Assembly (NCBI GenBank): GCA_028583685.1
Contig: JAMXIF010000073.1
Span: forward strand, 2,420,773-2,484,772
Direction: 5' to 3'
DNA: 64,000 nt
Source: Petaurus breviceps papuanus
Taxonomy: Eukaryota; Chordata; Mammalia; Diprotodontia; Petauridae
Shown here piece by piece: positions 31,921 to 42,969 of this stretch. Each line of letters begins with the position of its first letter. The first letter of the stretch is position 1. The notes beneath the pieces are model-generated. The model saw only the letters and a list, made by a program, of their open reading frames with translations. It made no database searches and was not told the origin of the DNA. The position numbers and the translations under genes were made by a program.

Positions 31921-32099
31921 ATTTATTTATTTGCTTTTTGGAGGGCAATTGGGGTTAAGTAACTTGCCCAAGGTTACACGGCTAGTTTTTGTGGAGGGGA
32001 AGGAAGGAGGGGTGTTAAGTGTCTGAGGCCGGAACCGAACTCAGGTCCTCCTAACTCTGGGGCCGACACTTTACTCACTGTGCCACATAGCCGCCCCTA
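31921..32099 (-). mobile_element. tRNA-SINE (GGGCAGCTAGGTGG group)
   Basis: The plus strand shows GAGGGCAATTGGGGTTAAGT, GTTACACGGCTAGTTTTTGT, GAACTCAGGTCCTCCTAACT and TGTGCCACATAGCCGCCCC. The duplication GCATATTTATTT lies at 31909-31920 and 32100-32111. The B-box area is GC-rich compared with its neighbours. Confidence 0.9.
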
Positions 32100-32289
32100 G
32101 CATATTTATTTTTAAGGCAGCAGAAGTGAATTAATTTTACTTTGAAATTTTCACGACCCTTGTGTCAGAGGGGCTCCCTCATGACATGGAAGAATCCACA
32201 TATTCCTTGAGGACTTCTCATATCTCTGTTCACTGTCCCCTATTGATCATGGAATATTGATCCTATTGATTATGGAATAACATTTCCCA

Positions 32290-32700
32290 GGGGTAGGCAT
32301 CTTAATAAGCACACAGACTCCACAGGCACAAAGCTACAGTTTTATTTACTAGTTAGTGGAAGTAGATAGGTCTTAGATCTGAGCCCCTATAAAGTGGCCA
32401 TGTGGGACACTCCCAAGCAAATAAACCTCTCACAGAAGCTTGCAGGCTCTGTAACTTACAGTACTTCCCTTGGCAGGATTTCAAGACTTGTTCCCCCACT
32501 TTGGATTTCTCTTCTATGGCCCTTTTTCTTGCACCTCAGATTAATTCTCTGTCTATGAACCATTTGTAGTTGCATGGTGAATTACTGCTGTCTAACTCCC
32601 TCCCCCAATATCTAAGTCATAAGCATGTGCAAATAGTGTGCCAGATATGCCCAAACATACCCTAGTGGCTCAGACAAATGACATTGTGTGCCTCAGTTTT
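32290..32700 (-). mobile_element. Possible old LTR remnant
   Basis: On the minus strand a TTTATAGGGG element is followed about 70 bases later by AATAAAACTGTAGCTTTGTG and a CTGTGGAGTCTGTGTG run, the layout of a promoter, polyadenylation signal and U5. No ends or duplication were defined. Broken fossil, family unknown. Confidence 0.35.
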
Positions 32701-33299
32701 TAAGGTTATATTTTTTTTAAAAGACATTTCATTGTTCAGTCTTAAGTTTGGTTAAGTTTCGGCTTCTTTAATTTAATAAATATAACTAATGTTCTTTGAA
32801 CATTTGATAAATGTTCACCTAAAAAATTAACAATACAAGTTTGTGGGTACACATTTCAATGAAACGTACAGTGAACGCTTATAGTCTAGATGCTAAGCCT
32901 CCCACTCAATTGGATATATCCTACATAGTCTTGGGAATCAAGAGAATAAAATTCATTCTGTCTCATCACTCCCACTCCTCAGTGTCATTTAAATTACCAT
33001 GGGTAGTTTCCTTAAAAAAAATCTCTGGGGGATTGAGAGGGTCAGAGCCAGCTTCTAATTCTGGGGAAGAAGAACATTTTTAGTCCCTGCTACATCTGTT
33101 TTGGAAGATTTGTCCCAACACAACTGGATAAACCCAGTTACAAAAACCCAGGTTACAAAAACAGACCTGGTCATCATTGTGCTAGGCTTTCCAGTCAACT
33201 CATCAAAAAGAATTTATTTAATTGAATACGTATTTTTTTCCCAGCACACTTTTAAACAAATATAAGCCATGGTCATTGTCCTCAAAGATCTGAGAATCT

Positions 33300-33570
33300 A
33301 GCATTCCAGTTATTCAAATGTTCCTTTTAAAGACTAACTTTTAAATAGTACTTTACATACATTGTATCATTTGATCCTCAAAACAACCCCATGAAGTAGG
33401 TCCTACAAGCATGAACATCCTGTTTTACAGCTGTGAACACTGAAGCTCAGAAAGAATATTTCCTTTTAAGAAGCTCACAAAACCAGTTAGTAATTGGGCT
33501 GAGACTCAAACCCAAAAAAGTCTTCCAACTCAAAATTGAATGATTTTCCACTATATCACATTGCTTTTCA
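33300..33570 (-). mobile_element. MIR/Ther1 SINE, near full length
   Basis: CTTTACATACATTGTATCAT, AACAACCCCATGAAGTAGGT, TTTACAGCTGTGAACACTGA and a head ending CACTATATCACATTGCT. Confidence 0.85.
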
Positions 33571-33649
33571 TAGTACAATGTGAGATGAACCAATTAAGTC
33601 TAAGGTCACTGGAGAATCATCTCCCATAGCCTTATGGTAGATGAAATAC

Positions 33650-33900
33650 AAAGCTATAAACATTCATCTGGGCAAAAACTCATGGTACTAAGTAGAAATT
33701 AAGTGAATGCCAAGCAACTGGAAACAACAAAACAAATTGTGTCTTATGAAAGTAACCTGCCATAAGAAATGACAAATATGAGGAATTTGGAGAAACATAT
33801 GAGGACTTGCAGGAACTGATGCAAAGCAAAGTAAGAGAAACAGAAGAAAAATGTACACAATGACCAAGTGAATTTTTTAATGTACACTAAAATGCAGTTT
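33650..33900 (+). mobile_element. L1 ORF2 C-terminal fragment and start of the 3' UTR
   Basis: GAATGCCAAGCAACTGGAAA and CAAAACAAATTGTG parallel the ORF2 end; GCAGGAACTGATGCAAAGCA follows as in the other L1 3' ends. Frameshifted. Confidence 0.7.
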
Positions 33901-34500
33901 GATGTAAATTAATTATGAGTATTCTTAATATGAAATAAATGTAATTCCTCCTTCAAATATCTTTCTTACAGAGTGGCTGAAGAAACAGTAACTATTAAAG
34001 ATGATGAGTCAGAAAGAGTTCACACAGAATGATGGGGGAAACTGTCAGCATTTTGGAAAGTTACTTGAGAAAAATGTCTTGATGTGAAGCACCTCGACCA
34101 AAGGTTCCAGGGAGAAGGTGTTTTATTTTTTATCTGGGGGATATATGAAAATGAGAATGAGAAAACGGATTAATGTGAAGTATTTCTTGGTATGGAGTTA
34201 GGGAGAAATGAGTATTTTACTGATGACTCACAAAGAACTAAGGAGAATTTCTGCAGGAGTCAGAGAAAAGGTGAGGAGAATCTTTGTTGGATCTATTTCA
34301 CCAGAAGTTACAAAGAAACATTATTTTAATGCAAAGAAAAAAAAAACCTTGAAAGAAACTGAAAGACTATTTATTGTGCTTATTGAAAAGAAGACAAAGA
34401 CAAAGCACTAATCCTGAAGAAAGATATGAATAAGAAGCTTAAAGAAACTTTAATCATTATCTGGAGCAAATTGAATAATTTGAGACTATTACTAAATAAG
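33901..34500 (+). other. Unexplained purine-rich segment with splice-like ends
   Basis: A run ending CTTTCTTACAG (33960-33970) resembles a splice acceptor, and AATAAGGTAAGA (34494-34505) resembles a donor. Between them lie about 530 bases of A/G-rich sequence with several stops in every frame I checked, including a 67-codon lysine-rich frame at 34208-34411. It could be a noncoding exon, a decayed exon, or chance. No homology recognised. Confidence 0.25.
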
Positions 34501-35160
34501 GTAAGAAGAGTCATGCACTGACATATTGAGGATTTGAGGTGACCCAGATTGACATTGGCCATAGACAAAATATTACAAATAGCTATATTGTCTCTATTTT
34601 ATTATTAATTCCATTAATATTTGTTTAAATGTAGAAAATGAAAATACTATTGGGAAATGAGCTTTCTTCATTACATTAAGTAATTAATATTTAATTAACT
34701 AGAATGAAGGTTATACCTAATTAATAGCCTGATGAGAAAGAGATTGCAAGTTAATTAATGAGAAATAAATTATTACAACATACGCCTAGATAGCTATAGA
34801 GCTCAGGAGGATAAAATTAAATATATAGCAATGAGTCAATTGGCAGGCTGAGGAGGGGTGACATGTAACTTGGTAGTAACACATAACTTCATGTTGTCTT
34901 CTTTCAAATCTGCTGCATGTAAAGCCTTCCTCCCAGTGAAGACGAGGAGAATTATTGGAATAGAACAATGTATATATAGTCCAATCCAGTTGTCTTCCTT
35001 CACAGTTTTTCCTTGTTACAAAGAAAGGTTCAAGGGGAGAGTGTTCTACTAGAAAATGACTCTGGTATAAACAACAAAAAGCATCAACAAAACTTTTTTT
35101 AAAGACCGAGCATTCATCTTCTATTAAACTGTATATGATTTTGGTCAATATGTCTGAGTA
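34501..35160. other. AT-rich unassigned stretch
   Basis: It includes many TTAATTA motifs at 34600-34760, consistent with plain AT-rich DNA. A 148-codon minus-strand frame (34786-35232) runs into a MIR and is rejected as coding. Confidence 0.35.
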
Positions 35161-35164
35161 GGTA

Positions 35165-35440
35165 CTGCCAGTTAGGTGGCACTTGAATAGAGAACTGGAC
35201 CTGGAGTTAACAAGTCTTGAATTCCAATTCATCCTCAGATTCTTACTAACTGTGTGATCCTGGGCAAATCACTTAACCTCTGTTTGCCTTAGTTTCCTCA
35301 CCTATAAAATCAGGATAAGAATAGAACCTACTTCACAGGGTTGTTATGAGAATAAAATGTGGTGTTTCCAATGTACTCTGCAAACCTCAGAGCATCAAGT
35401 AATTGATAGCTATTATCATTGTTGTTATTGTTGTGCTAGT
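35165..35440 (+). mobile_element. MIR/Ther1 SINE, first of three in a row
   Basis: GCCAGTTAGGTGGCACTTGA head, CACTTAACCTCTGTTTGCCT, GGTTGTTATGAGAATAAAAT tail, ending in a TTGTTATTGTTG run. Confidence 0.88.
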
Positions 35441-35449
35441 TATTGTTTG

Positions 35450-35622
35450 AAGGAACGCTGGCTCTGTATTTAGAAGACCTAGGTTCAAATCACACACCTT
35501 TGTCACATATATCTTTGTGATCTTATGCAAGTTACTTAACTTCTCCTGGTCTCAGTTTCTTCATCTTTAAAATTAAGGGGCTGGACTTTGATGACTACTG
35601 AAGTCCCAGATTTATGCTTTAG
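35450..35622 (+). mobile_element. MIR/Ther1 SINE, second of three
   Basis: GAACGCTGGCTCTGTATTTA, GGTTCAAATCACACACC, CTCAGTTTCTTCATCTTTAA. The tail is of the short AAGTCCCAGATTTATG type. Confidence 0.82.
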
Positions 35623-35624
35623 AG

Positions 35625-35888
35625 GCAGCTGTTTGAGGCAGCACATAGAGCATCCGGCCTCGAGGCAGGAATACTTGAGCTTAAATCTAGCCTCAGACCT
35701 GGTGTATGACTTTGGGTAAGTCACTTAACCTCTGCCTTAGTTTCCTCACCTATAAAATGGGGATAATAACAAGACCTACCTTGAAAAGTTGTTGTGAGAA
35801 TCAATTGAGATAATATTTGCAAAAGCACTTAGCACAGGGCCTGGCATACAGTTGGTGCTATATAGATGTTTATTCCTTCCTTCCAATA
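35625..35888 (+). mobile_element. MIR/Ther1 SINE, third of three
   Basis: GGCAGCACATAGAGCATCCG, TAAGTCACTTAACCTCTGCC, and long tail GCACTTAGCACAGGGCCTGG then TGGTGCTATATAGATGTTTA. Confidence 0.88.
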
Positions 35889-36039
35889 AATGGGAAAATA
35901 AAGGGAGATGAAAAGTTTAGCCAAGAAAATATTTTATTTATGCTTTAACATAGAGAGAAGAAAGGTTTAGAAAAATTAGCTAAGAAAGAAACATATTGTT
36001 TTAAATAAAGTTACCCAAAAATGATTTGTTTATTCTAAC

Positions 36040-36395
36040 TTTTTAGCATCACAATCTAAGACGCAGAGGACAATCACCAGAATCATTGAAAAGCATGAAA
36101 GCAACTTGATTTTCAGCAATGTGCTGTCAACCTGTGGAATTTACTGCCACAGGAGGTTTTAGAGACTATGCTGTCTGGATTTGATGACAAGTAATGACAT
36201 TATCTAATTATATAACTAATGGCATTTGTAGGGATGGAAGCTAAGATCATGATAAGAGTAATCGATCCCTTACTTCAGGGCTTTGGGAATCAGTGGCTGT
36301 TTCCCCCATTGCATACCTTGACCAGATGCTTTCCATGTTGCTTTATTTGGAAATTCTCAGAAGCAGCAGGTTACTGGAATGACTAGAATCGAGGT
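36040..36395 (+). mobile_element. CR1/L3 LINE fragment
   Basis: GTCAACCTGTGGAATTTACT followed by GCCACAGGAGGTT is the CR1/L3 signature just upstream of its 3' end. The later GACAAGTAATGACATTATC part and the GCTTTGGGAATCAGTG zone are more diverged. Ancient. Confidence 0.7.
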
Positions 36396-36434
36396 CCTCA
36401 ATTAGAGAGCTCAAGGACCTATGGAGCCCTTGGG

Positions 36435-37290
36435 TAGAAGTATAAGAGCTTAGAATTAGAGCTGGGGTGGACCTTGGAGTTTGTTTAGTCCAACCCAATC
36501 TTTTTTTTTTTTTCTTTTTATTTATTTTTAGGGTTTTTTATTTTATTTATTATTTTTTTTAGTGTTCGTTTACAACATTCAGTTCCACAAATTTTTGAGT
36601 TCCAAATTTTCTCCCCCTACCTCTCATGGCGGCATGCAAGTTGATATATGGGTTCTACATATGCCTTCACATTAAACATTTGTCAATTTGTAAAGAATTG
36701 TAACCAATGGAAAAAACCATAAGAAAGAAGAAACAAAATGAAACAAAAAAGAGAGCAAGAAATTTGCTTCAATCTGCATTTAGACGCCATAATTCTTTCT
36801 CTGGATGTGGATAGCCTTTTCCATCATGAGTCTTTTGGAGTTGTCTTATAACCTTGCATTGCTGAGAGGAGCCCAGTCTATCAAAGTTAGTCATCACAGA
36901 TAAAACGTGTCTGTAATTGTGTACAAAGTTCTCCTGATTCTGCTCTCCTCACTCTGCATCAGTTTATATAAGTCTCTCCAGGTTATTATGAAGTCTGTCT
37001 GCTCCTCATTTCCTAAAGCACAATAGTATTCCATTACATTCATATACCACGACTTGTTTAGCCATTCTGCAATTGATGGCATCCCCTTGATTTCCACTTC
37101 TTTGCCACCACAAAAAGAGCTGCTATCAATATTTTTGTACATATGGGTCCTTCTCCCACTTGTATGATCTCTTTGGGATGCAGCCCTAGAAGTGGTATTG
37201 CTGGGTCAAAGAAAGACCAGTCTTTTTATAGATAAAGAAACTGAGGCCCAGGGAGGGTAAATCCCTTGAGCAGAAAGATTGCAGTGTTTT
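36435..37290 (-). mobile_element. MIR/Ther1 SINE split by an L1
   Basis: The left piece has GTGGACCTTGGAGTTTGTTT then AGTCCAACCC; the right piece (about 37215-37290) has TTTTATAGATAAAGAAACTG and GGCCCAGGGAGGGTAAATC. Together they make the complement of one MIR cut by an L1 3' end. Confidence 0.82.
36498..37213 (-). mobile_element. 5'-truncated L1 (ORF2 C-terminal part and 3' UTR) inside a MIR
   Basis: The plus strand starts with the T-rich complement of the poly-A tail. The 3' UTR complement follows (GAGTTCCAAATTTTCTCCCC, CTTCAATCTGCATTTAGACG, CTCTGGATGTGGATAGCC), then the ORF2 end, which reads MPSIAEWLNKSWYMNVMEYY on the minus strand. It stops near GGTATTGCTGGGTCAAAG. This is the same family as the 11-16 kb L1 and reads more cleanly than the other fragments. 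A ragged duplication (CCAATCTTTTT against CCAGTCTTTTT) is possible. Confidence 0.88.
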
Positions 37291-37299
37291 TATTTAGTT

Positions 37300-37955
37300 T
37301 CCTGATTGGTAGATATTCCACTCAATTCACATTAATTCAGCTCTTCTCCAGCATACACTTCACTAGATGCTGAGAATTGAAATCATAGAATGGTTAACAG
37401 TAAAAGATATTCTCCCCACCTTCAAGGTGTCTAAATCATTGTTATGCAACATCTACAAAATCTATAGACAAAAATTTCTCTTGTGTTAACTGGAATCAAG
37501 AGTTTGTGTAGTGTTTGTTTCTAGTTAACCTGAACTATAAGGCATTCTTAATGGACCCATACCTCCATTCTATTTATAAATCTACATGGCTAATTCTGGA
37601 GCCCCTTTGATACCTGGAACCTCTTTAACATAGTGGATTATTATTAAACTGGAGGAGTAGTGTGGTCTACCTTGATTCAAATAGAAAGAAGCCTAATTTA
37701 GTTAACATTTATTCCTCTGCCTTTGTCCATGTGCCTCTCATTCCATTTTTTTGCATCCATCTTTCTATCTTTCTTGGGTTGGAGGATCAATGATTCCAAA
37801 TATCCAATGCTTCTTCAGCCCTTTGAAGAGATATAAGAGTAATGAGCTGAACCTGAAACGTCTACATGGTCCTTCTTCTCGTGCAACAAAGAAACCTACT
37901 TATCCCCAAATGTAAAGTCTGAAAGGAAAGAAAATCCCAAGTATAAAAACTTCCT
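37300..37955. other. Unassigned stretch
   Basis: No gene or nameable repeat. A weak L2-like trace (CAGCATACACTTCACTAGAT) lies near 37350. Confidence 0.3.
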
Positions 37956-37959
37956 CCTT

Positions 37960-38155
37960 CCTTTAATCCGCTCTTCCCCTCTTCTCCTACCCCTACTCCT
38001 TCCTCTCCCTTTCTTCTTTCTTTTTATCTCGCTTTCTCTTAGTCTTTCTCTTTTTCTTTCTCTTCTCTCTCTGTCACTTGTCTCTCTCTCTTACTGTCTC
38101 TGTCTTTCTTATGTCTGTCTTTTGCTCTCTCCCTCTCTTCCTCTCTCCCCTCATT
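37960..38155. repeat. Polypyrimidine (CT-rich) tract
   Basis: About 190 bases almost entirely C and T on the plus strand, in irregular CTTT, TCTC and CTCC units. Such tracts can adopt triplex structures; no function is claimed. The 63-codon frame at 38078-38269 starts within it. Confidence 0.9.
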
Positions 38156-38389
38156 GACTTAAAGCACTCATTTTCTCTAAGGCTCCATTTTCAGAAACCA
38201 AAAAGTTCTGAAGGGAGGGATATTAAGAGATTCAAATTGCAAATAATTTTACCACTGATTTTTATGTAACTCTGAGTAAGTTCCTGCTCTTTCTGCAACT
38301 GTGAAAAGGGAAATAAAGATTACTGAGGGTGGCAATGGACAAGGATTCGGATATTTACATGATTTCTTCACATTCCTATTTTAGAGTAA

Positions 38390-38470
38390 AAAGTTCCTAA
38401 AGAACTTTTCCTACAAGAATCTGTTCCTCCAAGAATCCTACAAGAATCTGTTCCTAAAGAACAGATTCCT
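38390..38470. repeat. Short imperfect tandem repeat
   Basis: The unit CTACAAGAATCTGTTCCT occurs at about 38410 and again at about 38438, with partial copies (GTTCCTAAAGAAC) on both sides. Confidence 0.75.
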
Positions 38471-39235
38471 ATTAGCAAAAAAAAAGAAAAGGAAATTCTT
38501 CTATACTTTATCTTTTTTCAGGGGAGGACATTAATAAATCATCAGTTCCTTCCTCCTTTTCTGCTTCCATGAAGCGTATGTATGTGGTATACAATTTAAG
38601 TCTGTGTGTCACTGAAGTAAACAGTAAAAGGAAGATCCAACCTGTTTTTTAAAGCAATTTTTATTCTGATATCAACTCTAACAGTTTTACACAGAAATAT
38701 TCCCCAAAAAAATCTCTATAGGATCCCACTCTTCCTATTAGACATATAAATTTGTTTGTGATGGTTTGGATGACTGTCAGAAAACAAAGACTTTATGAAA
38801 ATATAGGTAAAGCAGTAGAAAGTAATGTCAGCCCAGGACAATGCATTGATTCTAATGTCTTGAAAATATGGTTTTAGAACAATGAATGAAAGAAAAGACG
38901 TCATTGGAGTTCAGGATCGTTTAGTGCATCTCTCCAACCATTAGAGAACTCAGAGAAGAATGAGATAAATGGCTTTTCATTGAGAATACTTCATGGGGAA
39001 GGGATGAAAAAAGGATTGGACCTGAAATTATGAAATTTTTTCTTACCAAAGATTAAACTGAGTGGTAGAGGTAAACAGTAAACATTAAAAAATATTTTGA
39101 GGGTTCTCAATTCACTGCCAAAAGCCTTTACACTGCTTTGATGCTCTATATCAATGGCCAAATTAGCCAAATACCTAGAAGGAAGGAGCCATAGGGATTA
39201 GGCATCATCAAATGTGACCAGAGGAAGCTGCAGGA
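38471..39235. other. Unassigned AT-rich stretch
   Basis: No repeat or exon recognised over about 760 bases. Confidence 0.3.
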
Positions 39236-39237
39236 AG

Positions 39238-39508
39238 ATAGAAGCAGCTAGGTAGTACAGAAGAAAGAGCCAAGGAGTTGGAGTTAGGAAAAGCTGGATT
39301 TGAATCCTGTCTCAAACACTTACTAGCTATGTGACCTTGGGCAAGTCATTTAACCTCTGCCTGCCTCAGTTTTCTCAGGTTCTTCATCTGTAAAATGGAG
39401 ATAATAACACATACCTCCTAGGTTTGTCATGAGGATAAACTAAGATAATATTTATAAAGTGCTTTGCAAATCTCAAAATGCTTTGTAATTCTAGCAATTA
39501 TTATTAAA
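39238..39508 (+). mobile_element. MIR/Ther1 SINE, full length
   Basis: GAAGCAGCTAGGTAGTACAG head, GTGACCTTGGGCAAGTCATT, CATCTGTAAAATGGAGATAA, tail AAAGTGCTTTGCAAATCTCA and an ATTATTATT end. Confidence 0.9.
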
Positions 39509-39879
39509 GAGAACTGTCCAGATTCTGACCAATGCACTAAGAAGACTGATAATGGAGATACATTTCCCACCTCTTGACAAAGAGCTACAGAATGAGACAT
39601 ATATCTTCAGACATGACCAATGGATTGATTTGTTTTGCTCAACTCTGTTCATTACAAGAGAAACTTTCTGGGGAGAAGAGAAGAATGCAGTGCTAGTGAT
39701 GCAAAAATAAAATAAGAAAAGAATGAATCATTTAAAAATACATAATAGAGCATGAGAAAGTTATGAAGGGATCACAGACAAGCAGGGCATTTTTGCTCAT
39801 ACCTTATTAAGTTTACAAATACTTTTTAAGCTACCTAACAGAAATGCACAATTTCATATACGATCCTTTTTTATTCTTT

Positions 39880-40650
39880 ATATATGGAATGTTTATGTTT
39901 GTTGATCTCATAATTAAAAGAATTTCAAAAAAGGGATGTAAAGGGAAGAGATGAAAATTATATTCCTCTAAACCAATGAAATTCTAATCAAAAGGCAGGG
40001 ACTTTCAATTATAACCACCATCTAATTTAATACCAAAGAGGTGGTGTTTGTTGTTCACTGCGACCTCTTGCCTGAAGTGAATTGTTAAGTCTGTGACTAG
40101 CAATCTAATTATTTTCTCTAGAATCCAGAGCTGTGCTGTGAAGATGCATTTCCCATGGGGAGAAGTGCATTTGGTCTTTTCTGTATGGTGAGAGATGCTT
40201 AACCAAGGCCAGGGAAGTTAGAAGCTTAATAGAAGAGGACTTCTGCTTTTCTTCCTCACAAACTCAATGCATTTGAAATATGTGAATGACTGAGTTTAAT
40301 TATAACCATTTTAAAGCCAAAACAATTTGCCCAGTTCTTCTCCTTCCATCTATGTGAGGTTCAAAAAAAATATTCTATCAGGTATCAGAGGGATAAAAAC
40401 CTCTCCTATGCTCTCTGGAATCTCCACTTAAGTCTTGGACAGGAGAGAATCACTCAGCCTAAGAGGCATTCAATGAGGTTCTTCTAAAAGCCATTGTTAG
40501 AAAGGGTAATGCATCAGGCATAGCATGGCACCCCCTGAGAATGCCAGAATGAGCACTGGAGCAGCTCTGTTCATTTCAGATGACTTTCACCTTGGTCAGA
40601 TCTCCAGAACTAGTTAAAATCTGAGGACTTGAATCCACATGGTACATTAT
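39880..40650. promoter_or_regulatory. Candidate conserved noncoding block
   Basis: No repeat recognised over about 770 bases up to the next MIR. Motifs include CTCATAATTAAAAGA, ATTATAACCACC, ATCTAATTATTTTCTC and GTTTAATTATAACC. No sustained frame on either strand. Enhancer status is a guess based on motif density and the absence of mobile elements. Confidence 0.3.
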
Positions 40651-40659
40651 TTATTGATA

Positions 40660-41000
40660 ATAGAACTTCAAATTTGCAAAACATTTATTATTCAGGGCGG
40701 CCAGGTGGCTCAGCGAGTAAGAGCACTGGCTCCAGTGTTAGGACGACCTGGGGATCAAATCTGGGCTCAGATAATCAGCACCACACCCAGAAATAACTGG
40801 CCATGTAACCCTTGAGCAAGTTACTTAACCCCGATTGCTTTAAAAATATATATATTTATTATTCCCATTGTATATATGGGAAAACTGAGGCTTCGCATCA
40901 GTATATTAACTATGGTCATACACTTAGTAGATTTTTGAGAGCCAGAACTTCAAAACCCAGGTGTTCAAACTTCAAATTTGGTGAATTTTCCACAATTTAA
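40660..41000 (-). mobile_element. MIR/Ther1 SINE split by a young SINE
   Basis: The left piece CAAATTTGCAAAACATTTAT meets, after the insert, ATTCCCATTGTATATATGGG, AAACTGAGGCTTCGCATCAG and GAACTTCAAAACCCAGGTG, the complement of MIR tail and core. Confidence 0.78.
40694..40853 (+). mobile_element. Young tRNA-SINE (GGCCAGGTGGCTCAGCGAG group) inside a MIR
   Basis: Full-length copy with A and B boxes and the end CCCCGATTGCTTTAAA. The duplication ATTTATTATTC lies at 40683-40693 and 40854-40864. Confidence 0.93.
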
Positions 41001-41124
41001 CAATATTTCTGTAATGGGACCTAACATAGGAAGACAGAGAAGGGAGGTGCCTTTATGCCCCCAAGTAAACCTACATGAAAGCATTCCTACATGATTTACA
41101 TAAAACACATGTTCAACCTGCCAC

Positions 41125-41222
41125 TGTACAATCCATTTATTTTACACATAAAGAAAATGAGGGTCAAAAAAGGATATCCAAAGTCACACAAGGTAGTAGC
41201 AGTCAAGATTACAACCTAAATT
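41125..41222 (-). mobile_element. MIR/Ther1 SINE fragment
   Basis: TTTTACACATAAAGAAAATG, GGGTCAAAAAAGGATATCCA, AAGTCACACAAGGTAGTAGC: complement of the core. Confidence 0.7.
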
Positions 41223-41394
41223 TTCAAGAAAGCATTTTTTTTCATAATTTTGTAGTGTGTACTTTTTTTTCCTAGGATTACCACTTATTTCCCCCTCCCA
41301 AAAAAATTGAGCCTTTCTGTGCCCCAAGTAGAATAGTTTATCTATCATTAATTTTGTACCTTTGGAATCTGCCTCAATTTCCTCAGGCCATAGG

Positions 41395-42185
41395 GGTGTT
41401 ATTAAATAAGCAAATGCTTCCTCATGATTGACTAATGTTCCAGGAGAATCAAAGCAGTTTCCAAAGTGACCTAGTTTACTACCAAGGCATTAGGGAAACC
41501 AGGTGGAATATCTCCTTCCCGATTCCACTTGGAAGTATATACAATAGCAATGAAGAACAAAGCAACACAATGGGATTTGACAGTGTGTGTTGGGAAGATA
41601 CATTTTCCCCATTAAAAAAGAGGGAAAAAAACCCTCTAGCAAGCATAGCAATGGTTTTTTCAATTGAACACCTGCTAAAGGAATAATGTGTTCAAAGAAG
41701 GAATTTCTAGCACACTTTGCGGCAAATAGCAACCAAAAATTGACCCCTTTATAGGAAAGTTAAATGAATTAGGTCATGTTTTCAAATTCCTCATAGAGGA
41801 AAAGTGCTGTCTATCTAAGCATTGTCTTGTTATGGTTATGCTTTCTGTTCAGTGAACCAAATTACATTTCTTAAAACAGTTTTCAGCAACATAAGAAGAT
41901 AACATGAACAATAGCCTGGTTGCAGGTGTGGACAGGACAGCCTCCATGTTCCAACAGTGGTTCTTACACAGCCTGGAAAGACAGGATGCTAGGAGAAGTC
42001 CCTCCTCCTCGTAAGTGAGGTCATACTGCCTCTTGGAACTGGGACGAGAGACGACGATGAAATGGGAGATTCTAATTAAGTGGATCTTCTGTATGTCAAG
42101 TTCGGTTGCTAATGGTGTTGGACTGGCTCCCATCTTGGTCCAATGTTTCAGAAAAGCCTTCTCCTTCCACATTTAAGGATGAACC
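41395..42185. promoter_or_regulatory. Candidate conserved noncoding block or noncoding exon
   Basis: Almost 800 bases with no mobile element recognised and higher GC at 41920-42130 (CTCGTAAGTGAGGTC, GGGACGAGAGACGACGATG). CpG-containing sequence is rare elsewhere in the window. A 107-codon minus-strand frame (41849-42172) covers the GC-richer half; it has no family motif I recognise. A GTAAGT donor-like hexamer lies at about 42010 on the plus strand. It could be a lncRNA exon or a regulatory element. Confidence 0.3.
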
Positions 42186-42488
42186 TACACAGAGGAAACA
42201 AACATATAATAAAAGTTGCCCTTAATAGAGAGCAAATACTAACAGAAAGTCTTCAGCTGTGGCATGGGCAAAATGGGATGACCTGGCTTAGGAATATTCA
42301 AGAATATCTTGTCACCTACTAGTAGCTAGGACAAACACAAATATTTTAAAAGAGGCAGGGAGAATGTGAAAATAATCCTTTCAAATAGAGTACATTAAAT
42401 TATTCTATGAATCTAAATAATACAATGATAATATACATTCTTTAAATTGTCAGAAAAAAATTCATATTAGGTCCAACTATTGTTAATT

Positions 42489-42558
42489 GGATATGTATAT
42501 ATATATATATATATATGTATACACACACACACACACACACACGTGTGTGTGTGTGTTT
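42489..42558. repeat. Compound (TA)n(CA)n(GT)n microsatellite
   Basis: A run of TA units, then ten or more CA units, then an inverted GTGTGTGT run. The CA and GT arms can pair. Confidence 0.95.
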
Positions 42559-42769
42559 ATAAAGGAATCCCTACAGTATTTTGCTACTTTTCATTTTCAA
42601 CTCCCAGAATTTTCAGATACTATACAATAGTCTCAAACTAAAATTAGTACTTTAAGTGTTAGGACACTCATGAACCTGTACTTTTTTGTTGTTGGTCCAA
42701 AATTGTAGTTTCTGTTGTTACATGATCATCATGATGGAGGAACTCTCTGCACTGATACAATCAATATCT

Positions 42770-42930
42770 CACCTGTGATCTAAAAGGTTAGAGAATTTCC
42801 TGGAATACTGAGAGTTAGGGAATTTCCCAGAGTCTCACAGTTAGTACATGTCAGAGGCAGGATTTGAATCCAAGGCCTTCTCACTCTAAAGACATTTGTA
42901 CCACTACTGTCTAAATCCTTCTCTCTTTAC
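42770..42930 (-). mobile_element. MIR/Ther1 SINE
   Basis: CCAGAGTCTCACAGTTAGTA, GGCAGGATTTGAATCCAAGG, CCTTCTCACTCTAAAGAC. The core is partly duplicated (GAGAATTTCC and GGGAATTTCC). Confidence 0.72.
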
Positions 42931-42969
42931 AAATGTATTTTAATTACATAGTAAGCTGAACAATGACCC

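Noticed and set aside
34786-35232. 148-codon minus-strand frame
   Set aside because: Its first codons lie in the head of a MIR and the rest has no recognisable domain.
38390-38470. CRISPR-like spaced repeats
   Set aside because: Only two irregular units, no uniform spacer, and a mammalian setting.
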